From: Nonomuraea sp. MG754425
Lineage (GTDB): Bacteria > Actinomycetota > Actinomycetes > Streptosporangiales > Streptosporangiaceae
Assembly: GCF_021699195.1 (NCBI RefSeq)
Contig: NZ_SSXE01000111.1
Location: 1 to 32,212 of the forward strand
Direction of reading: 5' to 3'
DNA length: 32,212 nucleotides
The translations under genes and the position numbers were made by a program. Shown here in pieces: positions 7,535 through 14,106 of this stretch. The notes beneath the pieces are model-generated. The model was given only the letters and a program-made list of their open reading frames with translations. It searched no databases and had not been told where the DNA came from. The stretch's first letter is position 1. The number at the start of each line of letters is the position of its first letter.

Positions 7535-8191
7535 TCAGGTGCGCTCCTTGACCAGTCTCAGCACCTCCGCGACGACCTCGTCGAGAGTCAGCGCGGTGGT
7601 GTCGAGCTCGATGGCGCCAGCCGCCATCGAGAGCGGGTCGGTCTTGCGTGTTGAGTCAAGGGTGTCACGCCGGGCCAGGGCCTCCTGCTGCGCCTCCACG
7701 GTGGAGCCGGCGACCTCGGCGTTGCGGCGGCGGGCGCGGGCCTCCGCGCTCGCCGTCAGGTAGATCTTGACGGCGGCTCGCGGCCAGACGACGGTGCCGA
7801 TGTCGCGGCCCTCGACCACGATGTCACCCGCACCGATGATCTCCCGCTGGAGCGCGACGAGCCGGGTGCGCACCTCGGGCACGGCGGCGACGGCCGAGAC
7901 CGCGCCGGTGACCTCGCTCTCCCTGATCGGCCCGGCCACATCGACGCCGTCGACGTGGATCGCGGGCCCGTCGGGGTCGGTGCCGGAGACGATGACGGGC
8001 TCGCCGCAGCGGGCCGCGACGGCGGCGTGGTCGGCCAGATCGACACCCTGGTGGAGCATCCACCAGGTCATCGCGCGGTACATCGCCCCGGTGTCGAGGT
8101 AACGCAGGCCCAGCGCGCGGGCGGTTCCGCGCGAGACGCTCGACTTGCCCGACCCCGAAGGACCGTCCATGGCGACGACCAGACCGGTCAC
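7535..8191 (-). CDS. cmk: Cytidylate kinase
   Basis: 218 residues. The enzyme phosphorylates CMP and dCMP to the diphosphates. The P-loop GPSGSGKSS is at 10-18, followed by the family motif YLDTGAMYRA, the EGRDIGTVVWP segment and the Cmk-specific RRDTLDSTRKTDPL near the C-terminus. The GTG at 8191 is preceded by a purine-rich GAAGAGGGGGAGG tract. In many actinomycetes cmk directly follows tyrA; here four accessory genes separate them. It functionally complements pyrG (CTP synthase) in the same window. Confidence 0.97.
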   Translation of the reverse strand: MTGLVVAMDGPSGSGKSSVSRGTARALGLRYLDTGAMYRAMTWWMLHQGVDLADHAAVAARCGEPVIVSGTDPDGPAIHVDGVDVAGPIRESEVTGAVSAVAAVPEVRTRLVALQREIIGAGDIVVEGRDIGTVVWPRAAVKIYLTASAEARARRRNAEVAGSTVEAQQEALARRDTLDSTRKTDPLSMAAGAIELDTTALTLDEVVAEVLRLVKERT

Positions 8192-8244
8192 GGCCTCCCC
8201 CTCTTCACGTGTTGTCCAACCCCGAAGAGGCTACCGCCTCCGCG

Positions 8245-9612
8245 TCAGTCGGCGATCCAGCTTCCGTGGAAGCCGAGCGGCACCCGGGCGGGCAGGTGGA
8301 CGGTGGCGACCGGCTCGCCGGTGAAGTCCTGGGCGGGCAGGATGACCAGGTCCGCGGCTCCCCGCGCCGGGTTGTTCACGAACGTCATCACGTAGCCGTC
8401 GTCTTCGTCCGCCCCCGAGCCGACGAAGACGGGCTCGCCCACGTACGCGCCCCGCCCGAACTGCCGTGACTCCTGCGTGCCCCGCTCCAGGTCGTGCTTG
8501 ATGAGTGTGTTGTCGAAGGCCCCGTCCGGCAGGTCCTCCAGCTCCTCCACCGCGCCGCCGGGCCCGCCCACCAGGTCCTGCAGCTCACGGGTGGCGGCGG
8601 TGTAGCCGTAGCGGTAGGGCCGGCCGGTGCGGCGCTCGTCCATGCGCGGGAACTCCTGCGTACGGTCGTCGAGCCGGGTCTGCCCGACCCGGCCGGTGGC
8701 CAGGTCGATCCGCCAGCGGTCCAGCGTGGGCGGCCCGCCCCCGTCGAGCCGGGCGTCCACGAACCCCTTCGGGTAGCTCACCAGGTCCACCACCACCGTG
8801 TCGCCGTCGTCGTAGGCGTTGAGCGTGTGGAAGACCCAGCACGACGGCGCCTCCACCCAGCGCAGGTCGCCGGTCCGGCGCGACATGAGGCCGATGCGGG
8901 CGGGGTGGTCGTCGTTCCACGCGTACGGGAGCCGGTGCCCCTTCTCGGCGTGGGCCATGCTGAACGTGACCGGCAGGTCGTAGATCACCACGAACCGCTC
9001 GGTGATCGCGAAGTCGTGCACCATGGGCGCGTCGGCGATCGGGATGTCGGTGACCTGCGTGACCGTGCCCTTGGGGTCGAGCACGAGGTGCTGGTGGTGG
9101 TCCCAGCCGAAGAAGTACGCCAGCGCGTGCAGCTCGCCGGTGACCGGGTCGAGGTGGGTGTGCGCGGCGAACCCGCCCGGCAGCCCGCCGTCGAAGTCGC
9201 ACGCGCCGACGGTGTCGAGCTCGTAGCCCAGCTCGTACGGCAGCGCCCCCGCCTCGACGGTGGCGAACGTGCGCCCGCCCAGCCCGATGACGTGGGTGTT
9301 GGCCGCGAAGTCCATGTCCGCGTGCACGGGCCCCGGCCTGCGCTGCTCGCCGAGCCGGTCGGCGACGCGGGCGCTGCGGACCCAGCGGTTGCGGTACCAC
9401 TCGGCGCGGCCGTCGCGCAGCCGTACGCCGTGCACCATGCCCTCGCCGAAGAACAGGTGGCTCGCGCTGGGGTCGTCGAGGCTGAGCGGGTTGGGGCCGT
9501 TACGCAGGTAGCGGCCGGTGAGCTCGGCGGGGATGCGGCCGGTGACGTCGAGATCGAAGGCGGTGATCTCCTCGCTGACAGGCGCGAATCCGTCCTTGTA
9601 GGGAGTGGTCAT
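8245..9612 (-). CDS. Carotenoid oxygenase family protein (RPE65/CCD type)
   Basis: 455 residues, typical for bacterial carotenoid/stilbene cleavage dioxygenases, which form a seven-bladed propeller with Fe(II) held by four histidines. All four are visible: H151 (FAAHTHLDP), H199 (PMVHDFAI), H262 (VFHTLNAYDDGD) and H449 near the end (GFHGSWI). The N-terminal RYLRNGPNP signature and FGEGMVHGVRL are also family-typical. ATG at 9612 overlaps the upstream tetR stop as ATGA, so the two are translationally coupled and share the promoter at 10272-10300. No carotenoid or retinal-protein genes are in the window; the substrate could be a carotenoid, apocarotenoid or lignin-type stilbene. Confidence 0.93.
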   Translation of the reverse strand: MTTPYKDGFAPVSEEITAFDLDVTGRIPAELTGRYLRNGPNPLSLDDPSASHLFFGEGMVHGVRLRDGRAEWYRNRWVRSARVADRLGEQRRPGPVHADMDFAANTHVIGLGGRTFATVEAGALPYELGYELDTVGACDFDGGLPGGFAAHTHLDPVTGELHALAYFFGWDHHQHLVLDPKGTVTQVTDIPIADAPMVHDFAITERFVVIYDLPVTFSMAHAEKGHRLPYAWNDDHPARIGLMSRRTGDLRWVEAPSCWVFHTLNAYDDGDTVVVDLVSYPKGFVDARLDGGGPPTLDRWRIDLATGRVGQTRLDDRTQEFPRMDERRTGRPYRYGYTAATRELQDLVGGPGGAVEELEDLPDGAFDNTLIKHDLERGTQESRQFGRGAYVGEPVFVGSGADEDDGYVMTFVNNPARGAADLVILPAQDFTGEPVATVHLPARVPLGFHGSWIAD

Positions 9613-10229
9613 GACGTGTCCCTTTCGGTCAGGAATGGCGTGAGGACCGAGGCGCAGAGGAGCCGGAAACGCGGCTCGGCCTCGTCTGTCTCGAAATAAC
9701 CCGAAATTTCCAGACTTACCGCGCCGTGTACGGCCATCCACAACATGTCGGCGATCTCCGCGGCCTCGGCCCCGCGCAGCACCCCGGCCTCCAGGCAGAC
9801 CGCCACCCCGCGGATCAGCAGGTCGAACGTGCGCCTGGCGGTGTCCATGGCCTCGGGACTCGGCCGGAAGCCGGAAAACGCGCCCTCGAACATGACCCGG
9901 TAGTAGTCGGGCTCGCCCAGCGCGTACGCCCGGTAGGCCCGCAGGCCCATGTGCAGCCGTTCGAGCGGATCGTCGTGCGGCGGCACCTCCAGCAGCCAGC
10001 GCTCGAACCGCGCGAACCCCTCCAGCCAGAGCGCCTCGCCGAGCCCGTCCTTGCCGCCGAAGAGCGTGTAGATCACTTTGGTGGAGCAGCCCACCTCGCC
10101 GGAGATCCGCCGCACGGTGAGCGCCCCCGGCCCCTCGCGGATGAGCAGCCCCTTGGCCGCGTCGAGGATGACCGCCCTGACGACGCTCTGGCCCTCTCGC
10201 TGGGCCTGCTGGTACGCGGATACCGTCAT
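9609..10229 (-). CDS. TetR family regulator with WHG-type C-terminal domain
   Basis: 206 residues. The N-terminal helix-turn-helix spans about 18-66 (ILDAAKGLLIREGPGALTVR, then ISGEVGCSTKVIYTLFGGKD). The C-terminal ligand domain contains the WHG-like signature MLWMAVHGAVSLEISGYF near 155-175. It is the first gene of a two-gene operon with the carotenoid oxygenase and overlaps it by 4 bp. Upstream lies a near-consensus promoter with a perfect palindrome on the expected start point, so it very probably represses itself and the oxygenase until an inducer binds, perhaps an apocarotenoid or fatty-acyl compound (inference). Confidence 0.93.
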   Translation of the reverse strand: MTVSAYQQAQREGQSVVRAVILDAAKGLLIREGPGALTVRRISGEVGCSTKVIYTLFGGKDGLGEALWLEGFARFERWLLEVPPHDDPLERLHMGLRAYRAYALGEPDYYRVMFEGAFSGFRPSPEAMDTARRTFDLLIRGVAVCLEAGVLRGAEAAEIADMLWMAVHGAVSLEISGYFETDEAEPRFRLLCASVLTPFLTERDTS

Positions 10230-10233
10230 AAGG

Positions 10234-10267
10234 GGTAACGCCGTTTCTGGTCGGTAACACTGTTACC
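10234..10267 (-). promoter_or_regulatory. TetR operators: perfect palindrome plus a second imperfect copy
   Basis: GGTAACACTGTTACC (10253-10267) is a perfect 15-bp palindrome with a one-base centre. A second copy begins 19 bp away at 10234 (GGTAACGCCGTTTCT) and matches at 11 of 15 positions, with one half-site intact. They lie between the -10 box and the tetR start codon, where bound repressor would block initiation. Confidence 0.8.
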
Positions 10268-10271
10268 CTCT

Positions 10272-10300
10272 TCTATACGCCCCTTCCCGCCCCCCGTCAA
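10272..10300 (-). promoter_or_regulatory. Sigma-70-type promoter of the tetR-carotenoid oxygenase operon
   Basis: TTGACG (-35, 10295-10300) and TATAGA (-10, 10272-10277) are 17 bp apart, each matching the housekeeping consensus at five of six (-35) and four of six (-10) positions. The expected start, about 10265, falls in the palindromic operator. Confidence 0.85.
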
Positions 10301-10347
10301 CGGCCCGGCGCAGGACTAAGCCCGTCCTGACCGGTAAGTGGCCCCGT

Positions 10348-11196
10348 GTGAGCAGCGGAGCCCGCGTCACCGTGGTCGTGACCGGCAGGGACAGGCTGCG
10401 GGCGCTGACCCGCTCGCTCCCCCTGCACCCCCGCCCGGTGATCCTCGTGGACAACGGCTCCGCCGACGGCACCGCCCGGTTCGTCCGCCGGCACTTCCCC
10501 GACGTCCACGTGACCGAGGCGGGCCGGGACCTGGGGACGACCGCCCGCGACATCGGCGCCCAGATGGCCGGGACCCCTTACGTGGCCTTCGCCGACGAGG
10601 ACTCCTGGTGGGCCGCCGGCGCGCTGGAGCGGGCCGCCGACGTGCTGGACGCCCACCCGAGGCTGGCGGTGCTGTGCGCACGCGTGCTGGTGGGCCGGGA
10701 CCAGCGCCTGGACGCGGCGTCGGAGCGGATGCGCCGCTCCCCGCTCGGCGTCGAGCCGGACCTGCCGGGGCCGAGCGTGCTGGAGTTCCCCGCGTACGGG
10801 GCGGTGGTGCGCAGGGAGGCGTTCCTCGACGCGGGCGGGTTCGACGACGTGATCCTCGCCTCCGGCGAGGACGAGCGGCTGGCCGTGGACCTGGCCGCGA
10901 AGGGCTGGGGCCTGGCGTACGTGGACGACGTGGTGGCCCACCACCACCCCGCGCCCGCCGGGGACCCGCGCGACGGGCAGGCGCGGGCGGCCCGCAACGC
11001 CGTGCTGGCCGCGGTGCTGCGCCGCCCGTGGCGGGTGGTGGCACGGCGCTCGTTCGAGGCGCTACGGGGTGGCTCAGCGGGCCGGTCCGGCCTGCGCACG
11101 GCGCTGCGTGACCTGCCCAGGGCACTGGCCGGACGCCGCGCCCTGCCGGCCCCCGTGGAGCGGGCCCGCCGCCGGCTGGAGCGGCCCGGCGGCTGA
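10348..11196 (+). CDS. Glycosyltransferase family 2 protein
   Basis: 282 residues with a GT-A fold and no membrane segments. Visible are the nucleotide-sugar-binding start (VTVVVTGRDR, VDNGSADGT at 34-42), a DED triad at 83-85 in the DxD position (VAFADEDSWW), and an acceptor-side YGAVVRREAFLDAGGFDD with SGEDERLAVDLAAKGW. These support an inverting GT2, probably rhamnosyl- or galactosyl-like; the acceptor is unknown. It is divergent from tetR with 118 bp between, so its promoter may lie within reach of the TetR operators. The GTG at 10348 is the only sensible start and has no clear SD sequence. The C-terminal ~60 residues are Arg-rich. Confidence 0.85.
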   Translation: MSSGARVTVVVTGRDRLRALTRSLPLHPRPVILVDNGSADGTARFVRRHFPDVHVTEAGRDLGTTARDIGAQMAGTPYVAFADEDSWWAAGALERAADVLDAHPRLAVLCARVLVGRDQRLDAASERMRRSPLGVEPDLPGPSVLEFPAYGAVVRREAFLDAGGFDDVILASGEDERLAVDLAAKGWGLAYVDDVVAHHHPAPAGDPRDGQARAARNAVLAAVLRRPWRVVARRSFEALRGGSAGRSGLRTALRDLPRALAGRRALPAPVERARRRLERPGG

Positions 11197-11224
11197 CCCG
11201 CGGGAGAGGCCGGTCCAGCCGTCC

Positions 11225-12373
11225 TCATGCCCGCCCGGCGGTCAGCGCGAACACCCACACCGGCATCAGCCCCCGCCCGAGCAGCCTGTAGAGGGAGAAC
11301 GGGCTGCCGCTCACCGCCTCCTTGTAGCGGACGGCCGCCCGCCCGGTCAGGTACCACCGGCGCGGGCCGTCGTCCGGCCGGGTGAACTGGACGACCGCGT
11401 CCCGCCGGCCCAGGCTGACGGGCTGGTGGACGTAACCGAACCGGAAGGGCCGCGGCGTCCCGCCGCGCAGCGTGGCGGCCAGCGAGTCGGCCGCGGCCAG
11501 GCCCATCGGGATGCCGCCCTGGCAGGTGCCGTGCAGGACGCCGAAGCGCTGGGTGGCCGCGGCGGCGTCCCCGACCGCGTACACGTCGGGGTGGGACACC
11601 GAGCGCAGCGCCGCGTCCACCACGATCCGGCCGCGCTCGTCCACGCTGAACCCCGAGGCGGCGGCCAGGGGCAGGCCCCTGGTGCCGGTGGTCCAGACCG
11701 TGGCGTCGGAGTGGATCAGCTCGCCACCGCCCAGCTCCACGCCGTCGGGCAGCACCTTGGTGATCTCCACATCGGCCCGCACCTCGACGCCGAGCCGTTC
11801 CAGCGCCCCGTCCAGGTACGCCCGCGCGCCCGCGCCCATCATCGCCCCCGGCCGCCCCCTGGTCAGCAGGACGACGCGCAGGCTCGGGCGGGACTCGGCC
11901 AGTTCGGCCGCCGTCTCGACGCCGGTCAGCCCGCCGCCGGCGACGACCACCGTGCCGCGTCCGAGACTGTCGAGGCGTCGCGAGAGCCGCAGGGCGGCCG
12001 CGTGGTCGTCGTAGGCGTGGGCGTGCTCGGCGACGCCGGGCACGGCGGCGTCGGTGACGGTTCCGAGCGCGTAGACCAGCTTGTCGTAGCCGAGCTCGCG
12101 CCCGTCGTCGAGCCGCACCCGCCGCCGCGCCGGGTCGATCGCGGCCACCCGGCCCAGCGCGAACTCGACGCCGGTGCCGGCCAGCACGCCTGCCAGCGAG
12201 TGGTCGACCAGCCGGGCGCCGGCCGCCGTCTGGTGCAGCCGCAGCCGCTCGGTGAACCTGGGGGACGCGTTCACCAGCGTGACCCGGACGCCCGCCTTAC
12301 GGGTCCTGCGGGCGAGCCTGATGGCCGCCGCGACGCCGGTGTAGCCTCCGCCGAGTACCAGGATGTCGGTCAT
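11225..12373 (-). CDS. NAD(P)/FAD-dependent oxidoreductase (NDH-2-like)
   Basis: 382 residues of the pyridine-nucleotide-disulphide oxidoreductase fold without the redox Cys pair. The FAD Rossmann motif GGGYTG (8-13), the NAD(P) motif AGGGLTGVETAAELAE, an ATG-like YALGTVTD and the second FAD motif DVYAVGDAAAA are visible. These features are shared by type II NADH dehydrogenases and ferredoxin/rubredoxin reductase-like enzymes. The ATG at 12373 has AGGAGG seven bases upstream, better than the in-frame codon 13 residues earlier. The upstream region carries an ECF41-like promoter, and such oxidoreductases are recurrent ECF41 targets. No ECF sigma gene is in the window. It ends 28 bp from the convergent glycosyltransferase. 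Confidence 0.88.
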   Translation of the reverse strand: MTDILVLGGGYTGVAAAIRLARRTRKAGVRVTLVNASPRFTERLRLHQTAAGARLVDHSLAGVLAGTGVEFALGRVAAIDPARRRVRLDDGRELGYDKLVYALGTVTDAAVPGVAEHAHAYDDHAAALRLSRRLDSLGRGTVVVAGGGLTGVETAAELAESRPSLRVVLLTRGRPGAMMGAGARAYLDGALERLGVEVRADVEITKVLPDGVELGGGELIHSDATVWTTGTRGLPLAAASGFSVDERGRIVVDAALRSVSHPDVYAVGDAAAATQRFGVLHGTCQGGIPMGLAAADSLAATLRGGTPRPFRFGYVHQPVSLGRRDAVVQFTRPDDGPRRWYLTGRAAVRYKEAVSGSPFSLYRLLGRGLMPVWVFALTAGRA

Positions 12374-12402
12374 GTCCTTGCCTCCTCGATTCCGCACTCG
12401 CG

Positions 12403-12430
12403 GACGGATCAAGGAGGCCAGGATGTGACA
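12403..12430 (-). promoter_or_regulatory. ECF41-like sigma factor promoter
   Basis: On the minus strand TGTCACA (12424-12430) and CGTC (12403-12406) are 17 bp apart. This closely resembles the TGTCACA...CGTC promoters described for ECF41 sigma factors, which usually drive a neighbouring oxidoreductase, carboxymuconolactone decarboxylase or epimerase gene. The predicted leader to the ATG at 12373 is about 25 nt with a good SD sequence. Confidence 0.65.
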
Positions 12431-12445
12431 TCGGCCCGGGAGAGG

Positions 12446-13552
12446 CTAGGGAACCTGCCAGCCGCGCTCGCGCAGCGCCTCGGTGAGCGGGCCGGCCGCG
12501 CCGGGCTCCACCGACAGCTCGGCGAGGCCCAGGGGCAGGCCGGGGGCGTGCTCGAGGCGCACGTCCTCGACGTTGACCCCGACCTCGTCGCACACCAGGA
12601 ACAGCCGGGAGAGCTGGCCGGGACGGTCGCCGATCACGACCTGGACGGCGGCGTAGGAGGAGGCCGGGCCGCCGTGCTTGCCCGGGATGCGGTCGTGGCC
12701 CACCACGCCGCGCTTGAGGAGCTGGGTGATCTCGTTGGTGGCGGTGCCGTCGCCCTCCGACAGGGCGCGCAGCGCGCTCGCCGCGTCGGCCAGGTCGTTG
12801 GCCACCGCCTCCAGCACCTCGGCCACCGGGGCGGCGTTGCCGGACAGGATGCCCAGCCACAGGCCAGGGTCGCTGCCCGCGATCCGCGTGACGTCGCGCA
12901 CGCCCTGCCCGGCCAGGCCCAGCGCGACGTCCGTGGCGTCGGCCAGGCGGGCGGCCACGGCGGAGGCGGCCACGTGGGGCGCGTGGGAGACCACGGCCAC
13001 CGCGCGGTCGTGGTCGATCGCGCTCACCTCGACCGCGTTGGCCCCGCACAGCTCGATCAGCCGCAGTACGGTCGCCTTCGCCTCGGGGTCGGCCTCACCG
13101 GTCGGGCACAACGCCCACGGCCGGCCGAGGAACAGGTCGTCCCTGGCGGCTCCGGGACCGGACTTCTCGCGCCCGGCCAGCGGGTGGGAGGCGACGTAGG
13201 TGCCCAGGTCGCAGCCGAGCTGCGCGGCCCGGTGGATGGGCTCGGCCTTGACGCTGGCGACGTCGGTGTAGAAGCGGGCCGCGTCGATGCGCTGCAGTTC
13301 CAGCAGTTCGCTCGCCACGTGCGCCGGAGGCACCGCGATGATCGCCAGGTCCGCCCGCTCCGCAGCCGCCGTCGTGGCCCGGCCGGGAGGCACCGGCTGC
13401 CACTCCTCGCCCGCGCCCAGCTCCCGCGCCAGCCGTACGGCCCCCTGATCACGATCGGCGAGCAGCACCCGGACGCCGCGCTTGCGCAGCGCCAGCGCCG
13501 CGGAGGTGCCGATGAGACCGGTGCCGACGACGAGCACGGTACGAAGTTCCAT
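12446..13552 (-). CDS. tyrA: Prephenate dehydrogenase with C-terminal ACT domain
   Basis: 368 residues. It oxidatively decarboxylates prephenate to 4-hydroxyphenylpyruvate for tyrosine synthesis. The NAD(P) Rossmann motif GTGLIG is at 10-15; ADRDQ follows at the end of strand 2. TDVASVKAEPIHRA and SHPLAGREKSGPGAA are the TyrA substrate-binding signatures, with HPLAGRE carrying the conserved His. The last ~70 residues form an ACT domain (VVIGDRPGQLSRLF), which suggests feedback by tyrosine. ATG at 13552 was preferred over GTG at 13606 because the Rossmann fold begins three residues later and AGGA lies eight bases upstream. It follows aroH, which makes its substrate. Confidence 0.95.
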   Translation of the reverse strand: MELRTVLVVGTGLIGTSAALALRKRGVRVLLADRDQGAVRLARELGAGEEWQPVPPGRATTAAAERADLAIIAVPPAHVASELLELQRIDAARFYTDVASVKAEPIHRAAQLGCDLGTYVASHPLAGREKSGPGAARDDLFLGRPWALCPTGEADPEAKATVLRLIELCGANAVEVSAIDHDRAVAVVSHAPHVAASAVAARLADATDVALGLAGQGVRDVTRIAGSDPGLWLGILSGNAAPVAEVLEAVANDLADAASALRALSEGDGTATNEITQLLKRGVVGHDRIPGKHGGPASSYAAVQVVIGDRPGQLSRLFLVCDEVGVNVEDVRLEHAPGLPLGLAELSVEPGAAGPLTEALRERGWQVP

Positions 13553-13657
13553 CTCGATGTCCTGATTTATCGGGCCGTTCGGGCTGTTGGGTGTCGCACG
13601 GTTCACGCACCGTGCCTTCGGGTGTTCCTGACGGGCTTCCGGGGGCGACCGCCGGGG

Positions 13658-14017
13658 CTATTGGGCGATGTCCTGGCGCAGCGCCACCGCGCCCCGCAGA
13701 TAGACATGCTGGATCTCCGAGCGCGGACGGTCGATCTCCACGTGGGCCATGAGCCGCACCACGCGGGGCAGCGCGCCCGGCACGTCGATCTCGGCGCAGC
13801 AGATCAGCGGCACCTCGTGGAAGCCCAGCTTGCGCGCCGCGAGCGCCGGGAACTCGGCCGTCAGGTCGGGCGTGGCCGTGAACAACACGCTGATCACGTC
13901 GTCGGGGGTCAGGTTGTTGCGCTCCATGATCGCGCTGACCAGCTCGGTCGTGCCCGAGATGACCGAGTCGCGGTCGTCGGCGTCCACCTGGATCGCCCCG
14001 CGGATCGCCCGCACCAT
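13658..14017 (-). CDS. aroH: Chorismate mutase, AroH type
   Basis: 119 residues, the size of the Bacillus-type monofunctional trimeric chorismate mutase. It converts chorismate to prephenate. Family features are visible: VRAIRGAIQVDADDRDSV at the start with Arg6, TATPDLTAEFPA, ICCAEIDVPGALPRVVR with the catalytic-region Glu76, and the C-terminal HVYLRGA with Tyr106, corresponding to Arg7, Glu78 and Tyr108 of the Bacillus subtilis enzyme. The next gene, tyrA, uses its product. ATG at 14017 has a G-rich tract (AAGGGGATTGGG) upstream. A hairpin terminator separates it from rluB. Confidence 0.95.
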   Translation of the reverse strand: MVRAIRGAIQVDADDRDSVISGTTELVSAIMERNNLTPDDVISVLFTATPDLTAEFPALAARKLGFHEVPLICCAEIDVPGALPRVVRLMAHVEIDRPRSEIQHVYLRGAVALRQDIAQ

Positions 14018-14064
14018 GTGCCCAATCCCCTTCTCTACCGGCAAGCCCGTCACCAGACCGGGAA

Positions 14065-14090
14065 AGCCCGTGCGCAGCTCCGCACGGGCT
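14065..14090 (-). terminator. Hairpin terminator after rluB
   Basis: AGCCCGTGCG and CGCACGGGCT form a perfect 10-bp stem with a 6-nt loop, followed on the minus strand by CTTTCCC. It lies 17 bp after the rluB stop and before aroH, so it would end or attenuate the scp-rluB transcript. Confidence 0.75.
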
Positions 14091-14106
14091 CCCGCGTCCG
14101 CCCAGA

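Noticed and set aside
8203..8215. TTCACGTG resembling half of a parS site
   Set aside because: Only the left part matches; the right arm (TTGTCC) does not complete the GTTTCACGTGAAAC palindrome, and no parB is nearby.
11691..11702. GGTCCAGACC resembling the HutC operator
   Set aside because: It lies inside the FAD oxidoreductase coding region and is not the exact palindrome.
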